Shown: positions 8,033 to 13,715 of the stretch, piece after piece | Layout of the letters: the number at the start of each line of letters is the position of its first letter | Numbering within the stretch: position 1 is the stretch's first letter | Origin: JAHFLV01 sp964367845 | GTDB taxonomy: Bacteria > Patescibacteriota > Minisyncoccia > Phycocordibacterales > DATGWK01 | Direction: 5' to 3' | Assembly: GCA_964367845.1 (NCBI GenBank) | Contig: CAYIYW010000012.1 | Location: forward strand, 1 to 15,348 | DNA length: 15,348 bases | Translations under genes and position numbers: made by a program | The notes under the pieces: generated by a model | Seen by the model: only the letters and a program-made list of their open reading frames with translations | Told to the model about the DNA's origin: nothing | Database searches by the model: none

Positions 8033-8539
8033 TTATTTACATATTGCAATCAACTGCCTAATAATAAGTTCCTCGGGTTTTAAATAGTACCCAGTGAAAT
8101 CGAACCAAACCTTCATAAAGTCTTCTCTCTCAATCTTTCTCTCTCCACCAATTTCAGGATCTTGAAGGTAAATATATTCATCGTCGAGGCCAATAACAAC
8201 AGAGTAGTGTCCATCTGAGACCTCTGAATCACCATAGTCCTGTCTACCTCGAGTAAACCAATCAACAATTACAGGCACACCTTTTTTCAACCATTTCTCA
8301 ATATCTTCAAAACCACTCTCATTCTTTATCTCTACCTTAAATCCAAGAGATTGAGCTGCGTCAGAAATATTTTTATCATCTATTCCCAACCCAGGCACAA
8401 GTTTGGTCAACTCTGCCAACTCCTTTTCTGTCTTATCAACATTATAGTAATTCATCACTATTTTTAGCGATGCAGGACCACACATATCAGCATGAAGTGT
8501 TTCTTGGAACGGTTCAACATTCAATAGTATTTTTTTCAT
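8033..8539 (-). CDS. C39-like papain-fold cysteine peptidase
   Basis: A 168-residue single-domain protein with the C39 peptidase layout: oxyanion Gln12, nucleophile Cys20 in DMCGPASL, His111 in SDGHYSVVIG and Asp127 in YLQDPEIGG. No signal peptide, membrane segment or ABC-transporter domain is present, so it is a free-standing cytoplasmic C39-like protein and not an ABC exporter peptidase. Its ATG shares one base with the stop of the ATP-grasp gene (TAATG), which points to translational coupling and a shared role. Known C39 enzymes cut leader peptides after a double-Gly motif; ATP-grasp plus papain-like peptidase pairs occur in peptide-tagging and peptide-metabolite clusters, so processing of a ligated peptide is a reasonable inference. 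The pair is visibly more AT-rich than its neighbours, suggesting transfer. Confidence 0.8.
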   Translation of the reverse strand: MKKILLNVEPFQETLHADMCGPASLKIVMNYYNVDKTEKELAELTKLVPGLGIDDKNISDAAQSLGFKVEIKNESGFEDIEKWLKKGVPVIVDWFTRGRQDYGDSEVSDGHYSVVIGLDDEYIYLQDPEIGGERKIEREDFMKVWFDFTGYYLKPEELIIRQLIAICK

Positions 8540-9267
8540 TACTTAAGAGTATCGTTGTCCCATATTGATGTCAATTTATCGTGAATTTTTAGTACTTCTG
8601 ATTTAGTTGGAGCAAAAATAATAAAGGAAAAATATGGTTCATGACTATCAACCGCAACCACAACCACACCTTCTTCCTCGCCTTTTATAGGAAACGTCAG
8701 TGAAGAGATTTTATTAATAATTTCTTCCGCCGACAATACGATTTTACCATAATTAAATGAATCAGTAGATAATGCAACAGCATTTTTAACCCAGTCCCTA
8801 CCAAAAAGTTTTCTCGCTAGATCGTAAACATGTGTCCCGCCAGTTCTGCGAACATTTGTTTCAATTGGATATAATGTTCTATTTTTTGAAACGATAAAAT
8901 CAATGTCAAGGAAACCACGGTATCCCAACTTAAAATAGTTGCTGCCAATTAATTTCCCAATCCTATTCATTTCCCTTACAATATCTTTCCCCAAACTTTT
9001 TTTGCCCATTAAAATACCGAGGAATACCCCTTCCTGGCTTACAATCTGATTGCATACATATGTAATCTTAGGTCCAGTGCCATCAACAAAAACCTCTATG
9101 GACGGTGAATTTTCGTCTCCACCCACAGAATATGCCAGCTCTTCTATCACATAAGGACCGCTAGTCCAAATACTGTCCTTATTTAGAATAATTTTAAGTT
9201 CATCTCTTAAATCAATTTCAGAATCATACTCATTTTTATGCATCATAAGAACTCCCCACCCACCCAT
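8539..9267 (-). CDS. ATP-grasp domain protein, N-terminally truncated (possible pseudogene)
   Basis: The 242 residues cover the C-terminal part of an ATP-grasp fold: YVIEELAYSV (about 59-68), GYRGFLDIDFIVS (about 138-150) and PIETNVRRTGGTHVYDLA (about 158-175), the 'E.N.R..G' nucleotide/Mg-binding end of the fold. The preATP-grasp and first ATP-binding subdomains are missing. In-frame coding-like sequence continues upstream of the ATG at 9267 (GLKKAEMGGWGVL, resembling the K...GG.G loop) back to a stop near 9326, with no ATG. The 5' end therefore seems lost or replaced. The ATG at 9246 has GGGGAG 5 nt upstream and could be used, but would also lack the loop. The family makes peptide or amide bonds (PGM1-type ligases are similar). 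It overlaps the C39 gene by one base. Confidence 0.65.
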   Translation of the reverse strand: MGGWGVLMMHKNEYDSEIDLRDELKIILNKDSIWTSGPYVIEELAYSVGGDENSPSIEVFVDGTGPKITYVCNQIVSQEGVFLGILMGKKSLGKDIVREMNRIGKLIGSNYFKLGYRGFLDIDFIVSKNRTLYPIETNVRRTGGTHVYDLARKLFGRDWVKNAVALSTDSFNYGKIVLSAEEIINKISSLTFPIKGEEEGVVVVAVDSHEPYFSFIIFAPTKSEVLKIHDKLTSIWDNDTLK

Positions 9268-9305
9268 CTCGGCTTTTTTTAGACCAATGTTTGAGTCGTT
9301 TGATT

Positions 9306-9584
9306 CTACTTGCCTGAGGTCAATTTAGAGCTTCTAAAGCCGTAGTTTACGCCATTCACTAATGGCGGTGGCATCTTAATTACAAATTCAAACGGAATAT
9401 ATTTGAGGCCGTCAGGTAGGTTGTCATGTCGAGTTGTGTTCAAACCATTCCGATGCTTAACTTGGCCATAGAGAACTAATGATACATTAAACTGTCGCTG
9501 TTTTTGCCCATAGTCATCACCATAAAATAAATGGTACCGAGAGCAGTTTTGCCGTCGGTACCATGTTTGTAGAACCCGGTTCAC
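9306..9584 (-). CDS. Hypothetical protein, GTGA-coupled to the gene upstream
   Basis: 92 codons from a GTG start that overlaps the TGA of the preceding gene by 4 nt (GTGA), the classic reinitiation arrangement. I do not recognise the protein. Its middle and C-terminal parts have an alternating hydrophobic, beta-rich pattern (FNVSLVLYGQVKHR, YIPFEFVIKMPPPLVNG) that looks like real protein. The first 16 or so residues are less convincing and overlap a perfect inverted repeat at 9531-9564. The 3' end overlaps the unstarted upstream part of the ATP-grasp frame. It could itself be a fragment of a longer protein. Confidence 0.45.
   Translation of the reverse strand: MNRVLQTWYRRQNCSRYHLFYGDDYGQKQRQFNVSLVLYGQVKHRNGLNTTRHDNLPDGLKYIPFEFVIKMPPPLVNGVNYGFRSSKLTSGK
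9531..9564. repeat. Perfect 10-bp inverted repeat, 14-nt spacer
   Basis: ATGGTACCGA (9531-9540) and its exact complement TCGGTACCAT (9555-9564) flank a 14-nt spacer that can add a GCA/TGC inner pairing. Each arm also contains the palindrome GGTACC. No T run follows on either strand, so it is not an intrinsic terminator. It lies inside the 5' part of the 9306-9584 gene. Confidence 0.7.
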
Positions 9585-9931
9585 GATTTGTCGGCGCCCT
9601 TCCGCGCCAACTCATCGTCCACAAGCGTCTTCCACACCTCGTCATCAACCTTCTTCCTTTCTTTCGGGCCAAACCCAGGAATACTGACTGCGATTTCATT
9701 AAGCGCAAAGAGAATCTCCGCCCGCCACGCGAGATCCTCTCCACTCCAGCTAGAAAGACCGAAGTTGACGCCGACTCTCGCAAGTCGGCCTTTTCGCCTG
9801 AAATCATCCGTGATTTCACGAAATCTCATCTCAAACTGTCGCCGAAGTTCGCGATACTTGGCAAGTAGGAGTTCGCGGTCTCTACGAAGTCCGTCACAAA
9901 GTCCGTCAGGTTCGTCATTCGTTTCCGACAT
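9581..9931 (-). CDS. Hypothetical charged helical protein
   Basis: 116 residues, no family recognised. An Arg/Glu-rich helical N-terminal half (RRDRELLLAKYRELRRQFEM) is followed by a Gly/Ser/Trp stretch (VNFGLSSWSGEDLAWRAE) and a Lys/Asp-rich end (PGFGPKERKKVDDEVWK). No signal peptide or membrane segment. The ATG at 9931 is fixed by AGAAAGGAGGTGAT immediately upstream, an unusually long match to the 16S anti-Shine-Dalgarno; a GTG two codons earlier lies inside that sequence and is rejected. It has its own near-consensus promoter and a leader of about 72 nt. Its stop overlaps the next start by 4 nt. Probably an accessory gene. Confidence 0.65.
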   Translation of the reverse strand: MSETNDEPDGLCDGLRRDRELLLAKYRELRRQFEMRFREITDDFRRKGRLARVGVNFGLSSWSGEDLAWRAEILFALNEIAVSIPGFGPKERKKVDDEVWKTLVDDELARKGADKS

Positions 9932-9932
9932 A

Positions 9933-9946
9933 ATCACCTCCTTTCT
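9933..9946 (-). promoter_or_regulatory. 14-nt Shine-Dalgarno AGAAAGGAGGTGAT
   Basis: The plus-strand complement, ATCACCTCCTTTCT, is identical to the common 3' tail of bacterial 16S rRNA (CCTCC core with flanks), so the mRNA could pair along 14 nt. It ends 1 nt before the ATG at 9931, with the GGAGG core 5 nt away. Confidence 0.8.
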
Positions 9947-9973
9947 GTGTTAGGCGTTACTGGTTATGACACC

Positions 9974-9984
9974 ACGATTATCGT
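9974..9984. promoter_or_regulatory. Palindrome ACGATTATCGT in the leader
   Basis: Perfect 5-bp arms around one central base, lying between the predicted transcription start (about 10003) and the Shine-Dalgarno of the gene starting at 9931. It is a possible operator site, but a palindrome this short can also occur by chance. Confidence 0.3.
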
Positions 9985-10009
9985 CTTGAACCGGCTATTT
10001 TCTGCCTAT

Positions 10010-10038
10010 AATATAAAAAATGGCCGTTGATTTGTCAA
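10010..10038 (-). promoter_or_regulatory. Promoter TTGACA-17-TATATT
   Basis: Perfect -35 TTGACA (10033-10038), 17-nt spacer, -10 TATATT (10010-10015, one mismatch). It drives the hypothetical gene starting at 9931, with a leader of about 72 nt. It is the closest to full consensus in the window. Confidence 0.8.
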
Positions 10039-10076
10039 GGGCACCGTAACCGCCGTAAGCCCCAAAACCCAATACG

Positions 10077-10916
10077 CTAAAGTCCTTTCGTTCTCAAATA
10101 TTCAAGCGCGCCGTGGAGCCCGCAAGAATCACCCAGTTCGGAAATTTTTATGACCGGCAATTCCGGATATACTTTTGTAATACTACGCAAATACTCTCTG
10201 GTTTTTTCAACCGGTATGGCTGGGTCGCCCGTAATCATTGAACCGCCAAGAACGATGACATCCGGCGACCAGAAAACGCAGACATTATTGAGTCCGTAGG
10301 CGAGAATTTTAGCCAGACCATCCCAAAATGCCGATTCCTTGAATTCCTTCGGGTCATGGCCGGTTCGTTTTGCGAGTCCTCTTCCGGAAATATAGTCACC
10401 CCAGAGAATTCCATCGGCATCGGGAATCATCGTTCGGTCAGCATCAATGATTTGGTGGCCGGGTTCAAACCCGATGGACTTAGCATCAATTCTTCCTTGA
10501 ACGATTCTGACTCCGCCAATGCCGGTGCTCACAGTAATGTAGGCCACAATTTCAAATCCTCTGCCTGCGCCACGCAAGGCCTCCCCAAGACCGGCCAGCG
10601 CCGCATCGTTCTCAACATAAGCCGGGGCGTTAAAGAATGTCTCCAGTTCGGAGCAAATCGGCCGTCCGACCCAATCTTTTAGATTCGGACCACTGACAAG
10701 AGACAATTTTTTCTGGCTGAATGCGCCGGCAAGACCGCCGGCAAGAGCGTCAATCGCTTCACCCTCGGACAGAGCAGAAGCATTTTTTTTAAGTTCGGCT
10801 ATTCCCTCCTCATAGGAAGTCGGGGTCTTGACGACAACGGCCTTGTCCAAGGTCTCCCCATCACGAGACGACCCCAGCCGCATTTTTGTCCCGCCAACAT
10901 CAAAAACGATATACAT
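10077..10916 (-). CDS. ROK family sugar kinase-like protein
   Basis: 279 residues of the ASKHA/ROK fold, probably a cytoplasmic ATP-dependent hexose or amino-sugar kinase. Phosphate-1 motif DVGGTK at 6-11, adenosine-side ALAGGLAGA (57-65), catalytic-region ENDA (102-105, Asp104 as the expected base), TVSTGIGGV (128-136), and EPGH at 151-154 where ROK kinases bind sugar. The Cys-rich zinc motif (CxCGxxGCxE) that normally follows the His is absent, as in a minority of ROK members. The length is slightly below the usual 290-320. The ATG is 2 nt after the stop of the isomerase gene (TAA, TA, ATG), so the two are one operon, and a role in hexose phosphate supply fits. The substrate cannot be told from sequence. 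Confidence 0.85.
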   Translation of the reverse strand: MYIVFDVGGTKMRLGSSRDGETLDKAVVVKTPTSYEEGIAELKKNASALSEGEAIDALAGGLAGAFSQKKLSLVSGPNLKDWVGRPICSELETFFNAPAYVENDAALAGLGEALRGAGRGFEIVAYITVSTGIGGVRIVQGRIDAKSIGFEPGHQIIDADRTMIPDADGILWGDYISGRGLAKRTGHDPKEFKESAFWDGLAKILAYGLNNVCVFWSPDVIVLGGSMITGDPAIPVEKTREYLRSITKVYPELPVIKISELGDSCGLHGALEYLRTKGL

Positions 10917-10918
10917 TA

Positions 10919-11884
10919 TTAGACGATTAATTTCTTAAATTCCTCCACCATCGGCACCTGCGCCGGTTCGGTGCCGTATATTTTAGACAAAGAGAGCGCG
11001 ACCCAGTCGGCGAGTATCAGAGTATTAAATATCCTTTCAAAAATTGTCTCTCCCGCAATTGAAACAACCTTCACCGGCAAACCGCGCTCTTCATAAAGTT
11101 TTGCGAGCACCTCCATGCGTCGCATGATTTTCGGCTGGTCGTCGGCATCTTCAAGAAAGATGAAATGGAAACGAGAAGACAGTTCTTTTGTTCTGTCGGC
11201 GATGTCAAAGCCGTTCATTTCATTGTGATTTAATTCGGGAAATACATTGTAAAAAGCCGGAATTTTGGCGGATTCGTTGAATTTTATTTTCCAGTTATAG
11301 GCAATCGCCAGATTAGCTCTTGAGGAATAAACAATCGGGATTTTGCCCTTAAGTTCTTCGGCCAATGTCTCCCCTTGTTCTTTGAGACCATCAGGTCTCA
11401 ATTTTGACCCGAGTTCCTGGAGTTCAGCCAAAGTATCATCGTCGCCCGTCAGTTTAGCCAGAGAAAGCGTTGAGAAACCCAAAGCGTTCCTTGGTTGTAT
11501 GCCGGTATCGGGCATTTTTATATAAGGCAATCCATTTCTTCTGGCAAACTCAATAAGCCGACCGCCGGTGGCTATAACCGCCAAATCATGTCTCGCGGCA
11601 AAAGCATTTTCCGCGAAATCCACCACCTCTTCCGTATTGCCCGAATACGAGCTGGCGATAAAAAGGGCTTTGCCAAATCTCTTTTTTGAGAGCGGGGGCA
11701 GGCCGTAATCGCGATGAATATAAATATCCAAAAACGGATTGTAAATTTTTAGGAGCCCCGCCGCAAGATGCGACCCGCCCATGCCGCAAAGAACAAAACT
11801 GTCGGCCGGTTTTAATCTTGTCTCATTTTCAACAATCGGCTTGAAGTTAAATTGAGTGGCAATGTTTTTGATGGTTTCGTCCAT
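10919..11884 (-). CDS. Bifunctional phosphoglucose/phosphomannose isomerase, SIS domain
   Basis: 321 residues, the usual size for the bifunctional Pgi/Pmi family that interconverts glucose-6-P, fructose-6-P and mannose-6-P. Two SIS domains are visible: the first has LCGMGGSHLAAGLL and IASSYSGNTEEV, the sugar-phosphate loop; the second follows PIVYSSRANLAIAYNWKIKFNE and contains ELNHNEMNGF, whose Glu and His residues match the active site of the family. The start is MDETIKN at 11884, fixed by a TATAAT box 6 nt upstream. A longer in-frame opening from 11974 would run through both a terminator and that promoter. It heads an operon with the ROK kinase and probably feeds glycolysis and nucleotide-sugar synthesis. 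Confidence 0.88.
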   Translation of the reverse strand: MDETIKNIATQFNFKPIVENETRLKPADSFVLCGMGGSHLAAGLLKIYNPFLDIYIHRDYGLPPLSKKRFGKALFIASSYSGNTEEVVDFAENAFAARHDLAVIATGGRLIEFARRNGLPYIKMPDTGIQPRNALGFSTLSLAKLTGDDDTLAELQELGSKLRPDGLKEQGETLAEELKGKIPIVYSSRANLAIAYNWKIKFNESAKIPAFYNVFPELNHNEMNGFDIADRTKELSSRFHFIFLEDADDQPKIMRRMEVLAKLYEERGLPVKVVSIAGETIFERIFNTLILADWVALSLSKIYGTEPAQVPMVEEFKKLIV

Positions 11885-11890
11885 TCCGCA

Positions 11891-11896
11891 ATTATA
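11891..11896 (-). promoter_or_regulatory. TATAAT -10 box 6 nt before the ATG at 11884 (leaderless-type promoter)
   Basis: TATAAT, TGCGGA, ATG on the minus strand. The -35 position falls in the T run of the terminator just upstream and is only T-rich. No Shine-Dalgarno precedes the ATG at a usable distance. Confidence 0.6.
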
Positions 11897-11911
11897 CGCT
11901 TTTCGGAATAG

Positions 11912-11946
11912 AAAAAAAGCGGGGCGCACTGTGTCGCCTCGCTTTT
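11912..11946 (-). terminator. Intrinsic terminator after the small gene 12006-12305
   Basis: On the minus strand AAAAGCG, one mismatch, GGCG, an 8-nt loop, CGCC, mismatch, CGCTTTT, ending in a run of seven T. It isolates the small gene from the isomerase operon, whose -10 box follows 15 nt later. Confidence 0.85.
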
Positions 11947-12005
11947 GGTTTCGGAAATCACGAAATAAAAACAATAAGAGCGGGAGTGACTGTGGCGACT
12001 ATTGA

Positions 12006-12305
12006 TTAGCGCCCTCTGTCCTCCAAAAATTCCCTGTACCCGTGCACCAAAAACCTCTTGTGCTCCTCTTCCTGTGGTGGGTTTTGCCAATGAACAAACA
12101 CAAGACACCCGAGCGGCAACGGCTGGCGGTTGGTCAACCGCCTGACAACATCTCCTCGCATGGTCCTCCATCTCATGTCCTTGGGAATCACATCGAGAAG
12201 CATGACCTGGAGTTTGGCAATATCCCCCTCCGTAAACCTCGTTCTCGGCTTGCGGTCACTTCCGGAACCCGTGCTCACCCTTCTGGGCGTAAGGACTGTG
12301 TTCAT
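12006..12305 (-). CDS. Small hypothetical protein
   Basis: 99 residues, no family recognised. It is Arg-rich at the N-terminus (LTPRRV, SDRKPRTRFTEGDIAKL), has a middle LQVMLLDVIPKDMRWRTMRGDV, and a C-terminal half with LPLGCLVFVHWQNPP and HKRFLVHGYREFLED. No membrane segment. The ATG at 12305 is preferred (AGGAG about 9 nt upstream) to a GTG two codons earlier, which would sit only 3 nt from AGGAG. It has its own promoter, a leader of about 57 nt with a hairpin, and a strong terminator, so it is a single-gene unit. The arrangement supports a real gene; the function is unknown. Confidence 0.6.
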   Translation of the reverse strand: MNTVLTPRRVSTGSGSDRKPRTRFTEGDIAKLQVMLLDVIPKDMRWRTMRGDVVRRLTNRQPLPLGCLVFVHWQNPPQEEEHKRFLVHGYREFLEDRGR

Positions 12306-12338
12306 CCCCACATACTCCTGTGTAAAGGGTTTTGAAAC

Positions 12339-12357
12339 GCTTGCAACAACTGCAAGC
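12339..12357. promoter_or_regulatory. 7-bp hairpin in the leader of the 12305 gene
   Basis: GCTTGCA and TGCAAGC around a 5-nt loop. It lies just downstream of the predicted transcription start (about 12362) and about 20 nt before the Shine-Dalgarno. It could stabilise the 5' end or be a protein-binding site. No T run follows, so it is not a terminator. Confidence 0.4.
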
Positions 12358-12368
12358 TCTGGAAGTAG

Positions 12369-12397
12369 AGAATACCGAACCGGTTAGATTCGGTCAA
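12369..12397 (-). promoter_or_regulatory. Promoter TTGACC-17-TATTCT overlapping the upstream stop codon
   Basis: The -35 TTGACC (12392-12397) includes the TGA of the DUF5667 gene, with a 17-nt spacer and -10 TATTCT (12369-12374). An inverted repeat ACCGAA/TTCGGT (12374-12379 and 12389-12394) spans the spacer. It may be an operator or a weak terminator for the gene ahead; it lacks a T run. Confidence 0.5.
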
Positions 12398-13701
12398 GGA
12401 GTAATCAACATGTCCTTTTCGTTCTCCTGCTCCGTGTCCATTTCTAGAACACTTTTTTCATCAGCGTAAAAATTGTCATCAAAGCTGTCGTTGAGGTCAA
12501 AATCGCTGGAGTCCAAATCCAGAATTACGCCGTCCAGCTCATTATGGATATCATTATTTTCTAATTGGAGTCCCAGTTGAATTGCTTGGGCAAGTTCATA
12601 GGCCTCCTTGAATAGCGTGAAGGCCTGATTGTATTCCATACTAATCAGTTTCTCCTCGCCCTTTTTGAGCAGTTCGCGAACACGTTTGAGTTGGTCAAAA
12701 TCCATGTCTGTCTGAACTTCAGCTCCGGTTTCAATTTCGCTTTTGATTTCAACCTCTATTTCGGTCTCAAACTCGGCATCGGTCTCAATTTTGGTCTCTA
12801 TCTCGGTTTTAGTTTCAGCTTCAATTTCAGTTTCGGTCTTAAATTTAGTCCCTGCCTCCGCTCCAGTGTCAATCAGTTTTTTTTGGCCGAAGAGGATTCC
12901 ATCTTCAATGGTTTGAAGAATTTTTTTTACGGCTTCAAACTTGGCCTCGGCGATTGCCCGAGTATTTTCATCATTTGCCTGAAGAGTCAATATTTGGCTC
13001 TCGGTTTTTTCTCTGGACATGATTGAGGCCTTGCGCGGACCGCGGATAATGTCGTTTATGGATGCCAATTCCTCATCCGAGACCTCATCCTGCGGCAACT
13101 CCGAAACAGAGGTCTCGCCTTCCACTAACGAGGTCTCAAGGTCACTGCTTATTTCAAAGGCCGTCTTGAGTTCACCTTTTTGGGTTAGAGCGTCTATGTC
13201 TTTCTGAACGCGAGAAATGTGGGAATTTAACTTCATCACGATTTTTTTCTGAATTTCCGGCGACATCTTATTTTGAACGATGAGTTCCTTGGCCTCTTCA
13301 ACGCGTTTTTTGGCGCGCACAACCTCATATTCCGACCGAGCTGAACCCGAAAGGAAAACGGCTCTGATTTCCTCATTGACATTGACTCTGATTGGATAGA
13401 AAAAATCACCGGGCAACGAATTTTGAGCGGCTAGTGATGTTCCTCCTGCGCCGAAAATCACCAGCACTAAAGCAACAATGGCGGTTCGCAAACTATGGAT
13501 ATGCCATGACGAAACGAATGACCGGACGCCGTTTATGGCAAAAGGAGCAAAAGGAGATTCCATCGGTCGGAGCCATTTCAGTTTATTATTTTTAACATAA
13601 GTATCAACGGCCAAAAAGAGCGTTGCGCGTTCGCGCTCCGTAAGTTTGGCGGTTTTTGCCTTCTCCACCAATTTCATAAAAATGTCTTGTTCGTTATTCA
13701 T
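12394..13701 (-). CDS. DUF5667 membrane protein, probable regulator or partner of the ECF sigma factor
   Basis: 435 residues: a cytoplasmic N-terminal part of about 70 residues, one membrane segment (about 73-92), then the DUF5667 signature SLPGDFFYPIRVNVNEEI at 95-112 and helical extracytoplasmic repeats to about 190. A middle helical region (230-275) leads into a Glu/Thr/Ile/Lys repeat tract (279-332), a short helical TPR-like segment (336-380) and an acidic tail rich in Asp. It starts 14 nt after the ECF sigma stop with CAGGA just before the ATG, so the two are co-transcribed. The layout, a small inside domain, one membrane pass and a large outside domain, is that of an anti-sigma factor. 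DUF5667 proteins commonly sit beside sigma factors; anti-sigma activity itself is inference. Confidence 0.75.
   Translation of the reverse strand: MNNEQDIFMKLVEKAKTAKLTERERATLFLAVDTYVKNNKLKWLRPMESPFAPFAINGVRSFVSSWHIHSLRTAIVALVLVIFGAGGTSLAAQNSLPGDFFYPIRVNVNEEIRAVFLSGSARSEYEVVRAKKRVEEAKELIVQNKMSPEIQKKIVMKLNSHISRVQKDIDALTQKGELKTAFEISSDLETSLVEGETSVSELPQDEVSDEELASINDIIRGPRKASIMSREKTESQILTLQANDENTRAIAEAKFEAVKKILQTIEDGILFGQKKLIDTGAEAGTKFKTETEIEAETKTEIETKIETDAEFETEIEVEIKSEIETGAEVQTDMDFDQLKRVRELLKKGEEKLISMEYNQAFTLFKEAYELAQAIQLGLQLENNDIHNELDGVILDLDSSDFDLNDSFDDNFYADEKSVLEMDTEQENEKDMLITP
12706..12867 (-). repeat. In-frame degenerate tandem repeat encoding a Glu/Thr-rich tract
   Basis: About 160 bp made of degenerate 6- and 12-nt units (the plus strand alternates TCGGTCTC, TCAATTTC and similar) coding TEIE, TKIE and AEFE-like repeats, residues 279-332 of the DUF5667 protein. 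The frame is kept throughout. Such repeats can gain or lose units by slippage. Confidence 0.75.
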
Positions 13702-13715
13702 AATCCTGATTTTCG

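Noticed and set aside
9517..9953. Alternative frames on both strands across the 9581-9931 gene, up to about 120 codons.
   Set aside because: Only the 9581-9931 frame has a promoter and Shine-Dalgarno. The others are Ser/Arg-rich shadows.
11885..11974. A 30-residue N-terminal extension of the isomerase in the same frame.
   Set aside because: It runs through the intrinsic terminator at 11912-11946 and the TATAAT box at 11891-11896. The family starts at the later Met.
11812..12171. A 119-codon minus-strand frame between the isomerase and the small gene.
   Set aside because: It spans the terminator at 11912-11946 and overlaps two better-supported genes.
12706..12867. The repeat tract as a possible CRISPR array.
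   Set aside because: Units are 6-12 nt, degenerate and in frame within a protein; there are no spacers.
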